A stretch of 64,000 bases of DNA from Stomoxys calcitrans (GCF_963082655.1 NC_081555.1:177304944-177368943), one strand, 5' to 3'. Shown: positions 22,487 to 34,345, counted from the first letter of the stretch. Made by a program: numbers and translations. Notes: generated by a model not told the origin, from the letters alone.

Positions 22487-22843
22487 AATTTTGCAAATCT
22501 TGTCCGATTTGACTTGAAAATTTTTACAAATACTTCCTTTTAGTGCAGATCGGTTGAGATTGTAAATGTATCATATGGGTTCATGTTTTGATATAGCTGC
22601 CATATAAACCGATCTCGGATCTTGACTTCTTAAGCCTCCAGAATTCTTCACAATGACTTCTACTATGGTCTCCAACATCCAAGTCAAGTTTTGCCAATAT
22701 AGCTCCCATAGCAAAGCAATTTGTATCCGTGATCCTTTGTATGTCTATAAAGAATACCAGGCAAAGGACTGGACAATTTCGATCCGTAATGGAGGGTACA
22801 TAAGATTCGGCCCGGATGAACTTGTCACGCTTATACTTGTTTT
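22487..22843 (+). repeat. Long dispersed repeat, copy C, internally deleted
   Basis: Retains the early module (GATCGGTTGAGATTGTAAAT, GATATAGCTGCCATATAAAC) and the right end (GGAGGGTACATAAGATTCGG ... CACGCTTATACTTGTT). Most of the internal 135-bp units are missing. The left terminal ~150 bp is also absent. Confidence 0.78.
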
Positions 22844-22921
22844 AACGCTCAAATGTACATAATTTAAAAAAAAAACAAACAATTAAACACCACAACTAAC
22901 GGCAACTACCTTCTTACCCTT

Positions 22922-23028
22922 CAATCCCAAGGCAGCCGGTTGTACGTACCGGATTGACCCGATGAAGTCCTTCATCGTCAAGGGCTGCCGCCTTAGTGTA
23001 CAACACACTGCTACAACAACAACAACAG
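22922..23028 (+). repeat. CAA-tailed short repeat, copy 2
   Basis: CAATCCCAAGGCAGCCGGTT, then CCCGATGAAGTCCTTCATCG, then CACACTGCTACAACAACAAC. It aligns along its full length with 13233-13331 and 30811-30912. Confidence 0.75.
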
Positions 23029-23035
23029 CAACCTT

Positions 23036-23950
23036 CTTACCCTAACTACTCTCCCCCTTACCCTTATTTTCAGAAACGCCAGATCTCGACGATGGGTGGT
23101 GCGATTTTGCAAAATTTTGTGTATTCTCTTATAGTAACCTAAAAACAAAAATTTGATATCCAAAATTAGGATGGGGTACCACCCCACCCCAAAACCTATC
23201 CACGACAATATGTGACACAAATGAAATGTATTTAAGATTAGAAAACGTATCTGATATTCAATTGTCGGACCAAGTGTTTGATGGACCACCCCAACCCCTT
23301 AATCGGACATATTTACCAACCACGGCAATATGAGACTGAAATGAAAGGTATTTGCAATTAGAATAAGAATCTGATATCCAAATGTGGTATATATGGTCGC
23401 CCTCCTCAAAAACATCCCAAAAAGAGGACCATACTACCATAGCAATATGGGACTCAATTGAATGGCCTTTGGGAGTGAAACACGAATCTTGTATCAATAT
23501 TCGGGAAAAAGTGTCTAAGGGGCCTCCCCACCCTCATAACACCACCCCCAACAGGACGTATTTGCTGACCATTGTAATATGGGGCTCAAATAAGAGTTTT
23601 TTTTTAAAGTAGAACACAAATTTGATATACATATTCAGGGTCAAGTCACTGAGTGGCCCCGCCATTCCCCAAAACCAGACATGCTTGCCGTCTATGGAGA
23701 TATGGGGCTCAAATGAAAGGTATTTTGGAGTAGAGCACTAAGTTCATACCCACTTTCGGGAGCCCACACCACCCTCGGGCCCTTCCAACCACCACCCTGG
23801 GGGCTTTCACACTCCCAAAATCTATCGGGCTCAAATAAATTCTTCTACGAATGGAGTACATCTAACATCCAAACTTAAATGATCCTAAAACCTCCGTCCG
23901 AATCTATAGACCAAAAAAGGTAATATAGGATTCAGATATAGGATTGTTAT
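23036..23950 (+). repeat. Second long dispersed repeat (CCCCAAAA type), copy 1
   Basis: Starts with a CTCCCCCTTACCCTTATTTT leader and GCCAGATCTCGACGATGGGT. Units of about 110-120 bp then recur, each containing a variant of GGCTCAAATGAAAGGTATTT, a GAGTAGA(A)CAC block, CTGATATCCAAA and a C-rich CCACCCC...AAAAC block, with GACATATTTACC between. The same units recur in reverse at 26215-27083 and forward at 58608-59350 and 59795-60200. No open frame of note and no mechanism of spread is visible. Confidence 0.8.
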
Positions 23951-25265
23951 ACTGTACGAAATTTTCTATTAATAAGATCTTCTTCATTCGTGTAAAAAAA
24001 AATCCCATTGTTATGCCCTTATTTGCGGCAAAACCTTCACTATTTATCTGTCATTCACATGCAATTGCGCAACAAAGAATTTTTATTTTCACTGAAACCT
24101 TGGGCGATGTAGGTATTTAATTAGTGGCGAATCTAAATTAATTGCCTATTTCTTTCTTTTGTCCATCTTCGGGCATAATGATCCTTACCTTGTTGGTGGC
24201 TAATGAATACATACATACATAGATGCGTAAATGCTGCATTATGATGCAAAAAGAAGGGAGGTTGTTGATTAGACAATTCATCCACCTCTTGTGGACTTCG
24301 AGAGCCTTGGGAGCTGTGTGAAGAGCATGTTAATAAATTTATTTATTGTTATTGTCTCGTATGACGGCTTTGCTTAGCGGGGGCTACCGTTAAAGCGATG
24401 CCATTCATTGCGATTCCTTGGATGACAACGCAAAGCAACGCAACGTAACTTGAGGAAGCAATCGGCACTCTAAACGAACAAACGCAAGAATTTAGAAAAT
24501 TCAATCAAGTGATGACTACAGCGAATATGATTAACCGGGATGGTGCCGGCACGTGCGAGTTTCTCTCATCAAATCGCACTCGAGAGTTGGAATTAATTTT
24601 TAAATGTTTCAATTTCTTTGCCATGATGAGAGTTGGTTTCATGCGTGGTAGCTATGGCCCCTGTATGGCTGGAAAGAATAACCATCTCGGCATTCAGCAG
24701 TGCGAGTGGTAACAGAGGTAATCAAGTTTTGCGGTGGCAATGCACGTGGATGTATGACTGGTGTATGGGTGACTGAATGAATCAAAATAATGCGTTTTTA
24801 TATATGTATGTATGTGGGAAGGATATGTTGTTGCTTGCCTTGTATCTCTGGAATGTTTAAAGCCGTTTGTTTCCCTATGACTCCCATTCGAACCCTCTCT
24901 GCTATACTAGCTCATTTTCATACTGCCCCATATGAGTTTGGTGTTGAGACTGCTCTGTTCTGTTCTACTCTCCATGACTTGTAATGCTGATGCGTTCGCA
25001 TGTTTAATTATAATTAGGCAGGAGTTGATGCTTTTTTCTTTACAGCGTGACTGCTCAAGTATTTGTACGAATTATTCACAACCACCATTAGAGTCATTTC
25101 ATTACCATTAACGTAAAAGCAGCACAGTGGAATGAAATGAAACTTGAATTTGGTAGAAAATTTCGACAATATTTTATTTCGTAACACAATTTATCCAGAT
25201 TTTTATAGAAAAATTACGTAAAAGTCTCGAAAAAAATTTGACTTCAAATAGAAAATGTCGTCGCA
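23951..25265. other. Intergenic or intronic DNA, nothing recognised
   Basis: No coding signature and no family shared with the rest of the window. Open frames at 24509-24712 and 24790-24984 are short and without recognisable domains. Confidence 0.45.
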
Positions 25266-25269
25266 GTTT

Positions 25270-25640
25270 GATTTTCATAGAAAATTTTAAATTTTTACAA
25301 AAAATTGAAATTTTCACAAAAAATTGAAATTTTTACAGAAAATTTAAATTTTCACAGAAAATTGAAATTTTCACAGAAAATTGAAATTTTCACAGAAAAT
25401 TGAAATTTTCACAGAAAATGAGCATTTTCACAGAAAATGAGCATTTTCACAGAAAAATATTGATTTTTGTAGAAATATTAAATTTTTTCCAAGAAAGTTT
25501 GGATTTTAACAGATAATTTGAATTTTTACAAAAAATGTGTAATTGCACAGAAAAATGTTAATGCTCGCAGAAATTGTTTTTCACAAAAAATTTAAATTTC
25601 CACCAAAATATTTAATTTTTAAAAAAGCTTTGATTTTCAC
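25270..25640. repeat. AT-rich tandem repeat, ~19-bp unit
   Basis: CACAGAAAATTGAAATTTT is repeated head to tail. It is nearly perfect for at least four units around 25335-25410, with a GAGCATTTT variant doubled at 25420-25450. On both sides it decays into looser AGAAAATTT text. It is a minisatellite rather than a coding sequence. Confidence 0.85.
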
Positions 25641-26214
25641 AGAAATCATAGGAAATGAGCCGACGCATATGCCGGAAAATATTGGAGCCAGAACTGATCT
25701 GATTTGTTTAGGGAAATTAACTTCTTTAGGTGCTATGGGAAGCGAATGGTCTCGAAGAACATTATTCAATCGATAGCTGTTGACCGCTTACGCTACCATA
25801 ACCTCAAGAATGTTATTTAGACCAGCCTGCTACTCTGCATGAGCTAGAGGATATCTTTGTAGCGCTGAACCGCTTCGCCCTAGAAAATGAACATTGAACC
25901 GAATGTTTCTGTGAGGTGGTTGCTACTTGGATAGTGGGCGCAGATCTCACCTTAAACCATCTTCCCATAATCACTTCATAGTCCCTGATGTCAACGAAAG
26001 AAAAATGTGGATTGGTCAAGCATTAGGAACCATATCGAAAACGTATTTCGATAACTCCCCCCTTCAGTTGTTCGTAGAGAAGATTCTGCGCTCAATTATT
26101 AAATTTCATGGCTTTCCGAAGTCACTGTGCTAGACATGTCAGAGGGTATATTCAAAACCTCACCATTTACAAGCTCCTCATATAGTATGACCTGGCGACT
26201 TCATCATACCAGAC
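25641..26214. other. Intergenic DNA, nothing recognised
   Basis: Short overlapping open frames on both strands (25543-25776, 25813-26019, 25927-26133) without recognisable family features. It could include degenerate retroelement sequence, but no catalytic motif is visible. Confidence 0.35.
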
Positions 26215-27083
26215 GAATATAGACGAACAGAGTTACTCTAGTCCAATTGAGATTCGGATGAGGTTCCATCCCTGATATCTGCCCCGTGTTGTAACACATT
26301 TCTGCCCCAATTGGAGTTTATGGAATGAGGCGTCCCTTAAACACTTGGCCCGAAAATTGGATACAAAAATTTGTTTTCTCAAATACCTTTCATTTGAGCC
26401 CCTATACCCTATATTGACGGCAAAAATGTCCGATTTTGGAGGGTGGACCCATAAGATACTATCACCATCGTGCTCCACTCTCTTTAAGCCCAAATTTTCA
26501 TGGTCAGAAAAAAGTCCTATTTGGGGGTTGTGATGGGGGTGGGACGGCCCTTAGATACTTGGTCCCAAAAGTTTATATTAGATTCTCGCTCAACTTTCAA
26601 ATATCTTTCATTTGAGCTACATATTTCCATAGTTGGCAAATATGTCCGGTTTGGGTAGTGTTTTGAGAAATGGGGCGGCAATTCAGTGACTTGAAAGAAA
26701 ATATATATCAGATTCGTACTCTACTCTTAAACACCTTTCATTTGAGCCCCATATTGCCATGGTCGGTAAATATGTCCTTTTGGGATGTTTGGAGGCGGGG
26801 CAGTCCCCTCAAGTACCCCACCGCAAATTTAGATACCAAATTTTTGGTTTAAGGTTACTATAAGATTGCAAACAAAATTTCACTTGAAACGCACGAGATT
26901 TGGCGTTTTCAAAATTAGGGTAAGGGGGAGGGTCCTCCCCCCTTCAGATATCGAAAAATTAATTACCCTATTTTTATCACGTGTTCATTCTACACCATCT
27001 GTGAAAATTTCAAGAAAATCGGTTCAGCCGTTTTTGAGTCTATATAGAACATACATACAAACAAACAAACGTAAATTTATTTT
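26215..27083 (-). repeat. Second long dispersed repeat, copy 2, full right end
   Basis: Reverse-orientation copy of the 23036 family. The ~110-bp units include CTTTCATTTGAGCCCCATAT and CCATGGTCGGTAAATATGTC. It ends on the plus strand with GGTTCAGCCGTTTTTGAGTC and then CATACAAACAAACAAACGTA. It directly abuts the other long repeat at 27084. Confidence 0.8.
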
Positions 27084-27944
27084 TATACCCTCCACCATAG
27101 GATGGGGGTATACTTATTTCGTCATTTTGTTTGTAACTCCTCGAAATATTCGCCTAAGACCCCATAAAGTATATATATTCTTGATCGTCATGACATTTGA
27201 AGTCGATCTAGCAATACTCGCCTGCCTGTCGAAAGCACGTTAACTTTCGAAGGAATAAAGATAGCCGCTTGAAATTTTGCACAAATACTTCTTATTAGTG
27301 TAAGTCGATTGGGATTGTAAATGGGCCATATCGGTCCATGTTTTGATATAGCTGCCATATAAACCGATCTTGAGTCTAGACTTCTTGAGTCACTAGAAAG
27401 CGCAATTCTTACCCGATTTGGCTGAAATTTTGTATGACGTGTTTCGCTATGACTGCCAACAATTGTGCTAAATATGGTTCAAATCGGTCCATAACCTGAT
27501 ATAGCTGCCATATAATCCGATCTGGGACCTTGACTTCTTTAGCCTCTAGAAGGCGTAGTTATTATATAATTTGGCTGAAATTTTGTGCAACGGCTTCTCT
27601 CATGACCTTCAACATACGTGTTAAATATGGATGAATCGGTGTATAGCCTTATAGAGCTCCCATATAAACCGATCTCTCTATTTTAATTTTTGAACCCCTA
27701 AAGGTCGCAATTCTTATTCAACTTGACTGAAATTTTATACAATGACTTCTAGTATGATCTTCAACATTCAATTCAATAATGGTCCGAATCGGAATTTAAC
27801 TTGATATAGCTCCAATATCATAGCAATTATTTTCTTTTATCCTTTGTTTAATTAGATAGAGAAACCGCGAAAGGAACTCGACAAATGCGATCCATGGTGG
27901 AGGGTATATAAGATTCGGCCGAACTTAGTACGCTTTTACTTGTT
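27084..27944 (+). repeat. Long dispersed repeat, copy D, near full length
   Basis: Both termini are present: TATACCCTCCACCATAGGAT at the left and GGAGGGTATATAAGATTCGG ... GTACGCTTTTACTTGTT at the right. The modules are in the same order as copy A, with three complete ~135-bp units. It serves as the best reference copy in the window. Confidence 0.88.
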
Positions 27945-28178
27945 ATATATAAGATTCATAGCCACTGTGCAACACATTCGCATCAATGCGGTAACAAATT
28001 ATTCTCTCCCTTGTAACTTTAACGATAGGCCACTCTTGGGTGAACAGATAATTATACCTTCTTCTGTATTTAATTGAGTGCTCAACTTCAATGTTGCTGC
28101 TGCTGATGCCTTCCTGCCAGCTTTCTAAGCTATTTTTACTTCAGCTTCTGCAATTCCATATGCTTGTTTGCCTGCCTT

Positions 28179-28198
28179 CTTCTCTCTCTCTCTCTCTC
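28179..28198. repeat. (TC)n microsatellite
   Basis: Ten uninterrupted TC dinucleotides. Confidence 0.9.
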
Positions 28199-28746
28199 CA
28201 TCTCACTGTCTTTGCGAGTGTGTTTTTTTTGTTAATTATTTTAATTGAAATGTTCTTTATGATCATTTAATGTATTAGATTGCGGCAAATTAGTAAGATA
28301 AATGATGATGGCAGTGGCAGCAGCCGCTTGCCTCACTTACACTACTACACCTTTGGTCCCTGTCCTTCCATGTAATTTGTTATTTGCTGTGGTGCAACCA
28401 GGCAAAAAAAAAGAAAGAAAAGTTTGATGTGGAATATTGAGGTTAGGGAAACTCAATTTTCTTTGCTCCAATCGCAATGATGCAACAACGCCTCTTGTCA
28501 TTAGCCGCCTTAGACATAGAAGTCGTAATGTAAGCAATCAAACTATAAAACTTCTATAACAAAATGATTTTAATCACATTAATGATATGCATGTCCTCTG
28601 CAAGTGTTACAATATTTGCAATTAAAAAGAGAAGCCATTTGGAATTCGTCACACAAAAGTAATACGAGGTGGTTTTGCGAAGAAGACCACCAAATTATAG
28701 ACTATCCTATGTGCGTTTCACACCTGAAAAAGAAGAAGAATAGTAA

Positions 28747-29106
28747 ACAAGTAAAAAGGCATTAAGTTCGGCCGGGCCTAACTTTGGATACCCACCACCT
28801 CGGGTAAAAATGTAAACCCCCTTTTGTCGCAATCCGGTGAAAATTGGATAACTTATGCACGGACATTGAGTGGTCTAATAAATATAAGTCACTGTTGAGT
28901 TTTCAAATTTCAACAAAATCGGGTAATAAATAAAGCTTTTAGAGCTTCAGACCCTTTATCGGCATATCGGTCTATATGATAGCTATTTTTAAATACATTC
29001 CGATCTTTACCATAAAACTACTAACTGTTTCAAATGTCAGCGAAATCGGATAAAAAATAAAGCTTTTATGGGCTTCAAACCCTTTCGGGATATCGGTCTG
29101 TATGGA
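28747..29106 (-). repeat. Diverged relative of the long dispersed repeat
   Basis: Begins AACAAGTAAAAAGGCATTAA and GTTCGGCCGGGCC like the family's terminus, then reads GGATACCCACCACCTCGGGT in place of the usual CTCCACC text. Internal units carry AATAAATAAAGCTTTTA and ATCGGTCTATATGATAGC. It shares the terminus but not the body of copies A-D, so it looks like a sister subfamily. Confidence 0.65.
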
Positions 29107-29242
29107 AACACATTTTAATCGAAAATAAAATCGCCTTTCGTCGATTTGACGAAATATGGCAGCTAATAGGGTTACTAGCTCAGTGTGAACTGCTAATTAC
29201 AGAGTGACTCTACTTATTACAAAAGTTATATGGCTGAAATAA

Positions 29243-29355
29243 TCTACTACTACTTACTCTACTACTACTTACTCTACTACTACTTACTCTACTACCATTT
29301 ACTCTACTACCACTTACTCTACTACTATTTACTCTACAACTACCTACTCTGCTAC
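29243..29355. repeat. 15-bp minisatellite (TACTCTACTACTACT unit)
   Basis: About seven tandem copies of a 15-bp unit with substitutions in the later ones. On the minus strand it encodes a five-residue repeat (SRVSS-like), a by-product. Paired with the 18-bp array at 29853-30026. Confidence 0.9.
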
Positions 29356-29852
29356 TTTTTTTCTGACGTAATGGTAACGCAGTATCAATAGTGGTCCCAC
29401 ACATAAACCATCACCCCGGGACCGCTCTCGAATTACTTCGGGGTGGGGTTCATTGACTGTTATTCACAGTTCCCATTTCTTTCAACGACTTTCTCGTCCA
29501 TTACACGTTATTGTTTTTTTTTCTCCATCTCACTCACCGTCATCACTTCTTGGATGAAAGCACCGAATTTGATCCATTTCTCATTTGACTCCATTAAGCG
29601 CCACCCTTTTGTTCTCCCAGTGTCTGCAAGTAAGAAGTGAATGTTGTATGTTGTCTTCGTCTTCACGATAGAGTTCACACGTTGGTGTGAATCTATGAAG
29701 ATATTTACCGATGTTTCCATGGCTACTAAAGACTTGTATAAGTTTAGGTTTAATCTATGTCTGTATACAGGGAAGGAGTTTGAAAGTGTATCTGCCATAA
29801 GGTCTGGTTTGTCATGCTTGTTGCCATTTCTCAAAAAGTCGTATTTTTGCTT
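29356..29852 (-). other. Segment between two related minisatellites, possible element body
   Basis: Contains a 108-codon minus-strand open frame (29508-29834; includes FIDSHQRVNSIVKTKTTYNI) that I do not recognise, and a GC-rich CACCCCGGGACCGC block near 29412. Flanking by sister minisatellites suggests it may be a non-LTR element piece whose simple tail expanded, but no reverse transcriptase motif is visible. Confidence 0.3.
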
Positions 29853-30026
29853 CTCTACTACTACTACTACTACCTACTCTACTACTACTACCTACTCTAC
29901 TACTACTACCTACTCTACTACTACTACCTACTCTACTACTACTACCTACTCTACTACTACTACCTACTCTACTACTACTACCTACTTTACTACAACTACC
30001 AACTCTATTACTACCGACTCTGCTAC
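29853..30026. repeat. 18-bp minisatellite (TACTCTACTACTACTACC unit)
   Basis: Seven or so nearly perfect copies of an 18-bp unit, decaying at the right end. It creates open frames in two registers (YSTTTT and LYYYYL repeats), which I do not regard as genes. The unit is the 15-bp unit of the left array plus one triplet. Confidence 0.92.
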
Positions 30027-30408
30027 ATTACGTATTTTTCTTTATGTTTTGCTAAGTCCAGCGGCTTGCGCCGACTCGGCGTCGTGTACTGGTTTTATCC
30101 TTAACGTCTCCCTCAATTAGAAATCTTTTTACTACCAGAAATCTTATAGCGATTCTTAAAAAATTCAGGGCACCCCTGAAGTTAGTGGCAACTCGTAGGT
30201 TAACTGGGAAAAGGAAAACGTTTATTCCATAAGAAGAAAAAAGAATACTACGAAGTGTGTGGAGAAAATCGTTTAATAGAGGTGTCGGAATAAAGTTTCA
30301 AAATTATTATTAAAGACGCTCGTTTGTACAACAGCCATAGACGAGTACATATGAATTGTCCAGTACACATTATAGAAGTCAAAATAGTACGAATCAACTG
30401 CAGAGGAA

Positions 30409-30442
30409 TACAGTGTAGCACACACTGCTACAACAACAACAA
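30409..30442 (+). repeat. CAA-tailed repeat, tail fragment
   Basis: CAGTGTAGCACACACTGCTA followed by a CAA run. It matches only the last ~35 bp of the family. Confidence 0.5.
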
Positions 30443-30516
30443 GATTGGAACAAATGTTGTGGAATATTGACCTGACAAATCCGCTATTTACTAGTTACTG
30501 GCATTACACCAGTACC

Positions 30517-30804
30517 TAAGCTCAATGATAAGGGAACTCCTTTTTATAGCCGAGTCCGAAACGGTGTGCCGCAGTATGGGATAAGTTTTTAAACGGCTGC
30601 CATAAGTTTTTAAACGGCTGATTAAGTTTTTAAACGGCTGCCATACCATTTTTTCCAAAGGCCACTGTACCTCAGAAATGTTGGCAGCATTAGAAAGGGA
30701 TAACCACCGCAGAACATTTTTTTTCGGATGTTCTCGTCAGGTTTGGAACCCAGGCTTGCGGCGTCATAAGCGAACTTGCTAATCTCTGCGCCATGGGGGT
30801 CACC
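30517..30804 (-). mobile_element. tRNA-derived SINE, 3' truncated, with an internal triplication
   Basis: Matches from CTAAGCTCAATGATAAGG through CAGCATTAGAAAGGGATAAC to the head text CTCTGCGCCATGGGGG. The 3' third is missing. In the middle, a ~20-bp unit (ATAAGTTTTTAAACGGCTG) is present three times at 30581-30642. It also carries a CTGCCATACCATTTTTT segment shared with the older SINE at 46988-47146, which marks a subfamily. Confidence 0.82.
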
Positions 30805-30810
30805 TACCAC

Positions 30811-30912
30811 AATCCCATGGCAGCCGGTTGTAAGTACCGGATTTACCCGATGGAATCCTTAATCGGCAAGGGCTGCCGCCTAGGTGTACAACACACTGTT
30901 ACAGCAACAAGA
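30811..30912 (+). repeat. CAA-tailed short repeat, copy 3
   Basis: AATCCCATGGCAGCCGGTTG, CCCGATGGAATCCTTAATCG, ACAACACACTGTTACAGCAA. It immediately follows the SINE ending at 30804. The CAA tail is short here. Confidence 0.72.
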
Positions 30913-31479
30913 ACCATCCTACTAAAAAAAAATATAGCATAAAGCGGATGACAATAAAAATGGCACACCTCACAGAAAACAATACATGTCACATACTACA
31001 TGCTTATCGATATAGGGCAAGCGGTAAACGCAATATAAAAAAAACGGTAATGAATCTCTGAAATGGGTTATAAACGGAATTGAAACGTTCCGAGCGAAAA
31101 TTAAAGGATAAACACAAGAAAATTTTTAAAGACGAACTCAAGAAAATACTGAATGTTGGCAACTATAACTTTGAGATAATGAACGATTTTATCTACCACG
31201 GTACTGTCGTAATCAAAACAAACAATATCTGTTTCAAGATAAAAAGATGAAACAATTGAATTTAGAACAATATGAGTTGACGGAGATGGTCAATATCTTA
31301 TGAATAACGAGCTGTAATGGCTATGGGCTGATATGGAATGTTGTTAAAATGGAAAAAAGGAGAATTAGGCAGAAAGAAATTTAGTTTACTTTAGAGCAAA
31401 AAATATACTTTTATTAAGTTCTTTATTAGGATTTAAATGGATTCGGTGTTATTGTAACATTCTTTTAATAAAACCTTTA

Positions 31480-32285
31480 TAGATCTTTATATACTGGTGC
31501 GTGTCTCATGGATTTTGGGAAAGCGTTTGACAACATATGGATACCAGTATTGATTCACAAGCGATAATGTCTCCCTGTCTCTTTTACTTATATATACACG
31601 ATCTTCTCAGTTCGGTTGATGACATAATTGGCTTTGCCGATGATATAGTCGTTTACCATAGCGGTGGCACGGTCGAGACTACAGGATCGTTTTGACCTTT
31701 TTCGAGACTACGCGGATAACTGGAAGATGAGAATTAATGTCGATAAATGGGAGACGTTTCCTTTTCGGACTCCAGTAGGGAAATGTAACTATAACGTTAG
31801 AAGACACTGAAAGGAATTTTGTATCAATTCGGATGGGAACATGAATATTCCTCATAAACAGACTGCTAAATACTTAGGCATAAAACTCGACAAATTTTTG
31901 TACTTCATCGTTGTTTTTCTGCTGAACAAAGCAAGGAATTCTTTCTTCATATATAAGTCATTATTGTTTACGAAATTTTTTAATATTGGAGTAAAATTAG
32001 CTTTGTATAAGACACTCATTCGTCCAATACTGGCATACGGTTGCAGATATGGTTCAACGTTTCCCCTTCCTATTTGGAAAGGATACGAATTTTTGAAAGG
32101 AAATGCACTAGGTCTTGCACCTCCGTCTAGAGGAATCCAGAAAGTGGCTACGAGCACTTTGTATCTATTGTAATAAGGGACTATATAAAATTTGACACAT
32201 ATCATTCGCCTTATCAGAGACCACATTCTAAGAAGTTTTGAGTGCCCGGAAAATAATCTCATCTTGGCATCCTATTATAGCGATG
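31480..32285 (+). pseudogene. Non-LTR reverse transcriptase remnant (Jockey-like), plus strand
   Basis: In shifting frames the sequence reads MDFGKAFDNIW (RT motif with catalytic Asp), then a YIHDLLS segment, IIGFADDIVVY (catalytic FADD box) near 31630, NWKMRINVDKWET, KYLGIKLDKFL (31870-31905), and LALYKTLIRPILAYG (thumb region, 32000-32040). The ~40 residues expected between the first Asp motif and the PQG-type motif are deleted. Several frameshifts and a stop are present. No endonuclease half was found upstream. Confidence 0.85.
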
Positions 32286-32643
32286 CTCTCATGCTTTATA
32301 TTTAATTCCTCAAGAAATGGGTACGCTCCACCAGAGGCATTTTCGACCCTCGATAGGGGGGTTATATTGATAAAATTTCAGGCATATCGATTATATATCA
32401 TATATTTAGAAGAGCCAGCATTAAATCTATAATGTGCAACGAACTTACGGTTGAGAATTGCAGGTTTGATATCAGCTTATATTCGGGAAGTAGAAACATT
32501 CGTCGAGAGTTCATGATTAGTAAATATTGGTGGATATCCCAATAATCCTTCTATACCTTCTTTAAATTTTCCTGACCTATTTATCGTATCCTTGCAATAT
32601 TAAAGTAACGATTTTTCAATTTTTTTCGCTACATAGATTAAGA
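32286..32643. other. Nothing recognised
   Basis: AT-rich filler between the reverse transcriptase remnant and a diverged repeat. Confidence 0.4.
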
Positions 32644-32955
32644 ATGGGGGCTATACTAAATTTGTCAACTGATCGAAATACTGACTTTTGATCGTCCACC
32701 ATTCTGTAAAAAACATAGTAATTTACGAACAAATAATTCTATTCGCTATCATTTTTGTACAAATATTTCTTATTGATGTACAATTAAAGTTCTCTATAGA
32801 AACCGGTCTCCTGAATTGACTTATTGAAAATCTGGAGGTAAGCAATCAACTCCGATTTGACTGTAGTGTTCCATGTAATGGTCTATTATATCTTCTAGCT
32901 TCCATATGAACCGATCTCTCGATTTGAGTTATTGCGCTTCTGGTTATCCGGTAAA
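32644..32955 (+). repeat. Strongly diverged copy of the long dispersed repeat
   Basis: GAATGGGGGCTATACTAAAT, TTCTTATTGATGTAC, CTTCCATATGAACCGATCTC and CGATTTGAGTTATTGCGCTT align in order with the landmarks of copy D. There are many substitutions and gaps. It is an old copy. Confidence 0.55.
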
Positions 32956-34040
32956 AAACATTGAGGCTTTTGGTTTTTTCCTCTAAACATTCAAATCTAC
33001 CACAAATTTGAATGGACTTGTTTGACTATTACAGTAGCAACAATCTACGGGGTGAGTTTAATGTTCTCTCCGTTAGCTACGTTCGTTTTTTTCATAGAAG
33101 GGTTGAAATATGTCGTTTGTGCTGCAGCCTGTGTGGTACTTGTGTGTCATAAATTAAAAGCTTAAATGAATGATTGATTAAAGCACGCTCTAAAAAAAAC
33201 AAAAACAAATTTAGTAGAGCATGTTAGCTTTCCCACAATCCTTTAGGGGGACTCTTTTTTCTCTCATTTAAAACAGGTCGATTTTTATAATGGCTAATGC
33301 CACCTACAAACATTTGAAACCTGTCGGCAACAACAAAAGCTTCAGCAGCTCCACATTTCCTACTGCCTCATTCTACATTTTAACACTCACAGCTATATGT
33401 GTTCTATGTAACGGTAATTGTCTCAATAAACACCTTTTGTGATAGTAAATAACACCATGTAAATACATGACTAGGCTACATAAGTTGTTTCGTCGAAGCG
33501 CAAACATATACATATACTTACTTACCTGCATAGATGATAGTACATAATATGGTTGCTCTATTCTCCGTAGGTATGTAGTATGTACGCTATTTGCTCCTCC
33601 TACACATTAGGAGCTGAATTTTTGCGCATCCTTTGTTTGCGTAGGCTCTGTGACTCTTTTGTGTTGCTTGGAGTGTCTGTCCGTTTATCGTTGTTTTGTT
33701 TCCCTTCCACAAACAGACAGCCAATGACATCTAAATCCCTTTTCATAACATTTATTTAGCAACCCTTAAAATAGTCTCAGAGAGTAACGATGAGAGAGAG
33801 AGCGTAATTTGACTTAACGGCAGAGTTTATCTTACTACAAGGAGAAAGAGTTCTATGGGGAAATGAACATTTGTTTTCAAAGCATTCTAGCACGTGTTGT
33901 GGGTGTTCATTTTGGTATTGTAGTTGACCAGATGCTTGCTCGATAATGGTTTAGAAATAAATAAAAGTGTTGAATGTTGGAATGGAAATATGCTTGAGTT
34001 TCGTGTTAAGCAGAAGTATTGAGGTTTAATTTATTAAATT
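32956..34040. other. Intergenic or intronic DNA, nothing recognised
   Basis: No repeat or coding signature. A short GAGAGAGAGAG run lies near 33790. Confidence 0.45.
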
Positions 34041-34345
34041 CATTGTCCGATATAGACCATAATTGGAAGAGATAAGAAGTCTTAACAAAACATTACGCAC
34101 AAAATTGAAGGAGATCGATTTATATGCCACCTATACCACCTTATGTTTTAATTTGGACTAAGCTTGACATGCAAAACTTAACTGAAATCATATATTAATT
34201 GCGCCAATAAAAAAAATTTTTGCAAATCCAACGATTGGTTTATTGGGAACCTTTACCAGACTATGTACCGATCCGGTCTATACTCAAGATTGATTTTGGA
34301 AGTCGTAACCAAATATCTCATACGAAATTTCAAGCAAATCGTATG
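34041..34345 (-). repeat. Diverged fragment of the long dispersed repeat
   Basis: Contains GATCGATTTATATGCCACCT, ATTGCGCC and GGAAGTCGTAACCAAATATC in the order expected for a reverse copy, with heavy divergence. Confidence 0.5.

Noticed and set aside
29641..30120. 159-codon open frame rich in Tyr-Ser-Thr repeats, and a second frame rich in Leu-Tyr
   Set aside because: Both are readings of the same 18-bp minisatellite in different registers; there is no independent coding evidence.
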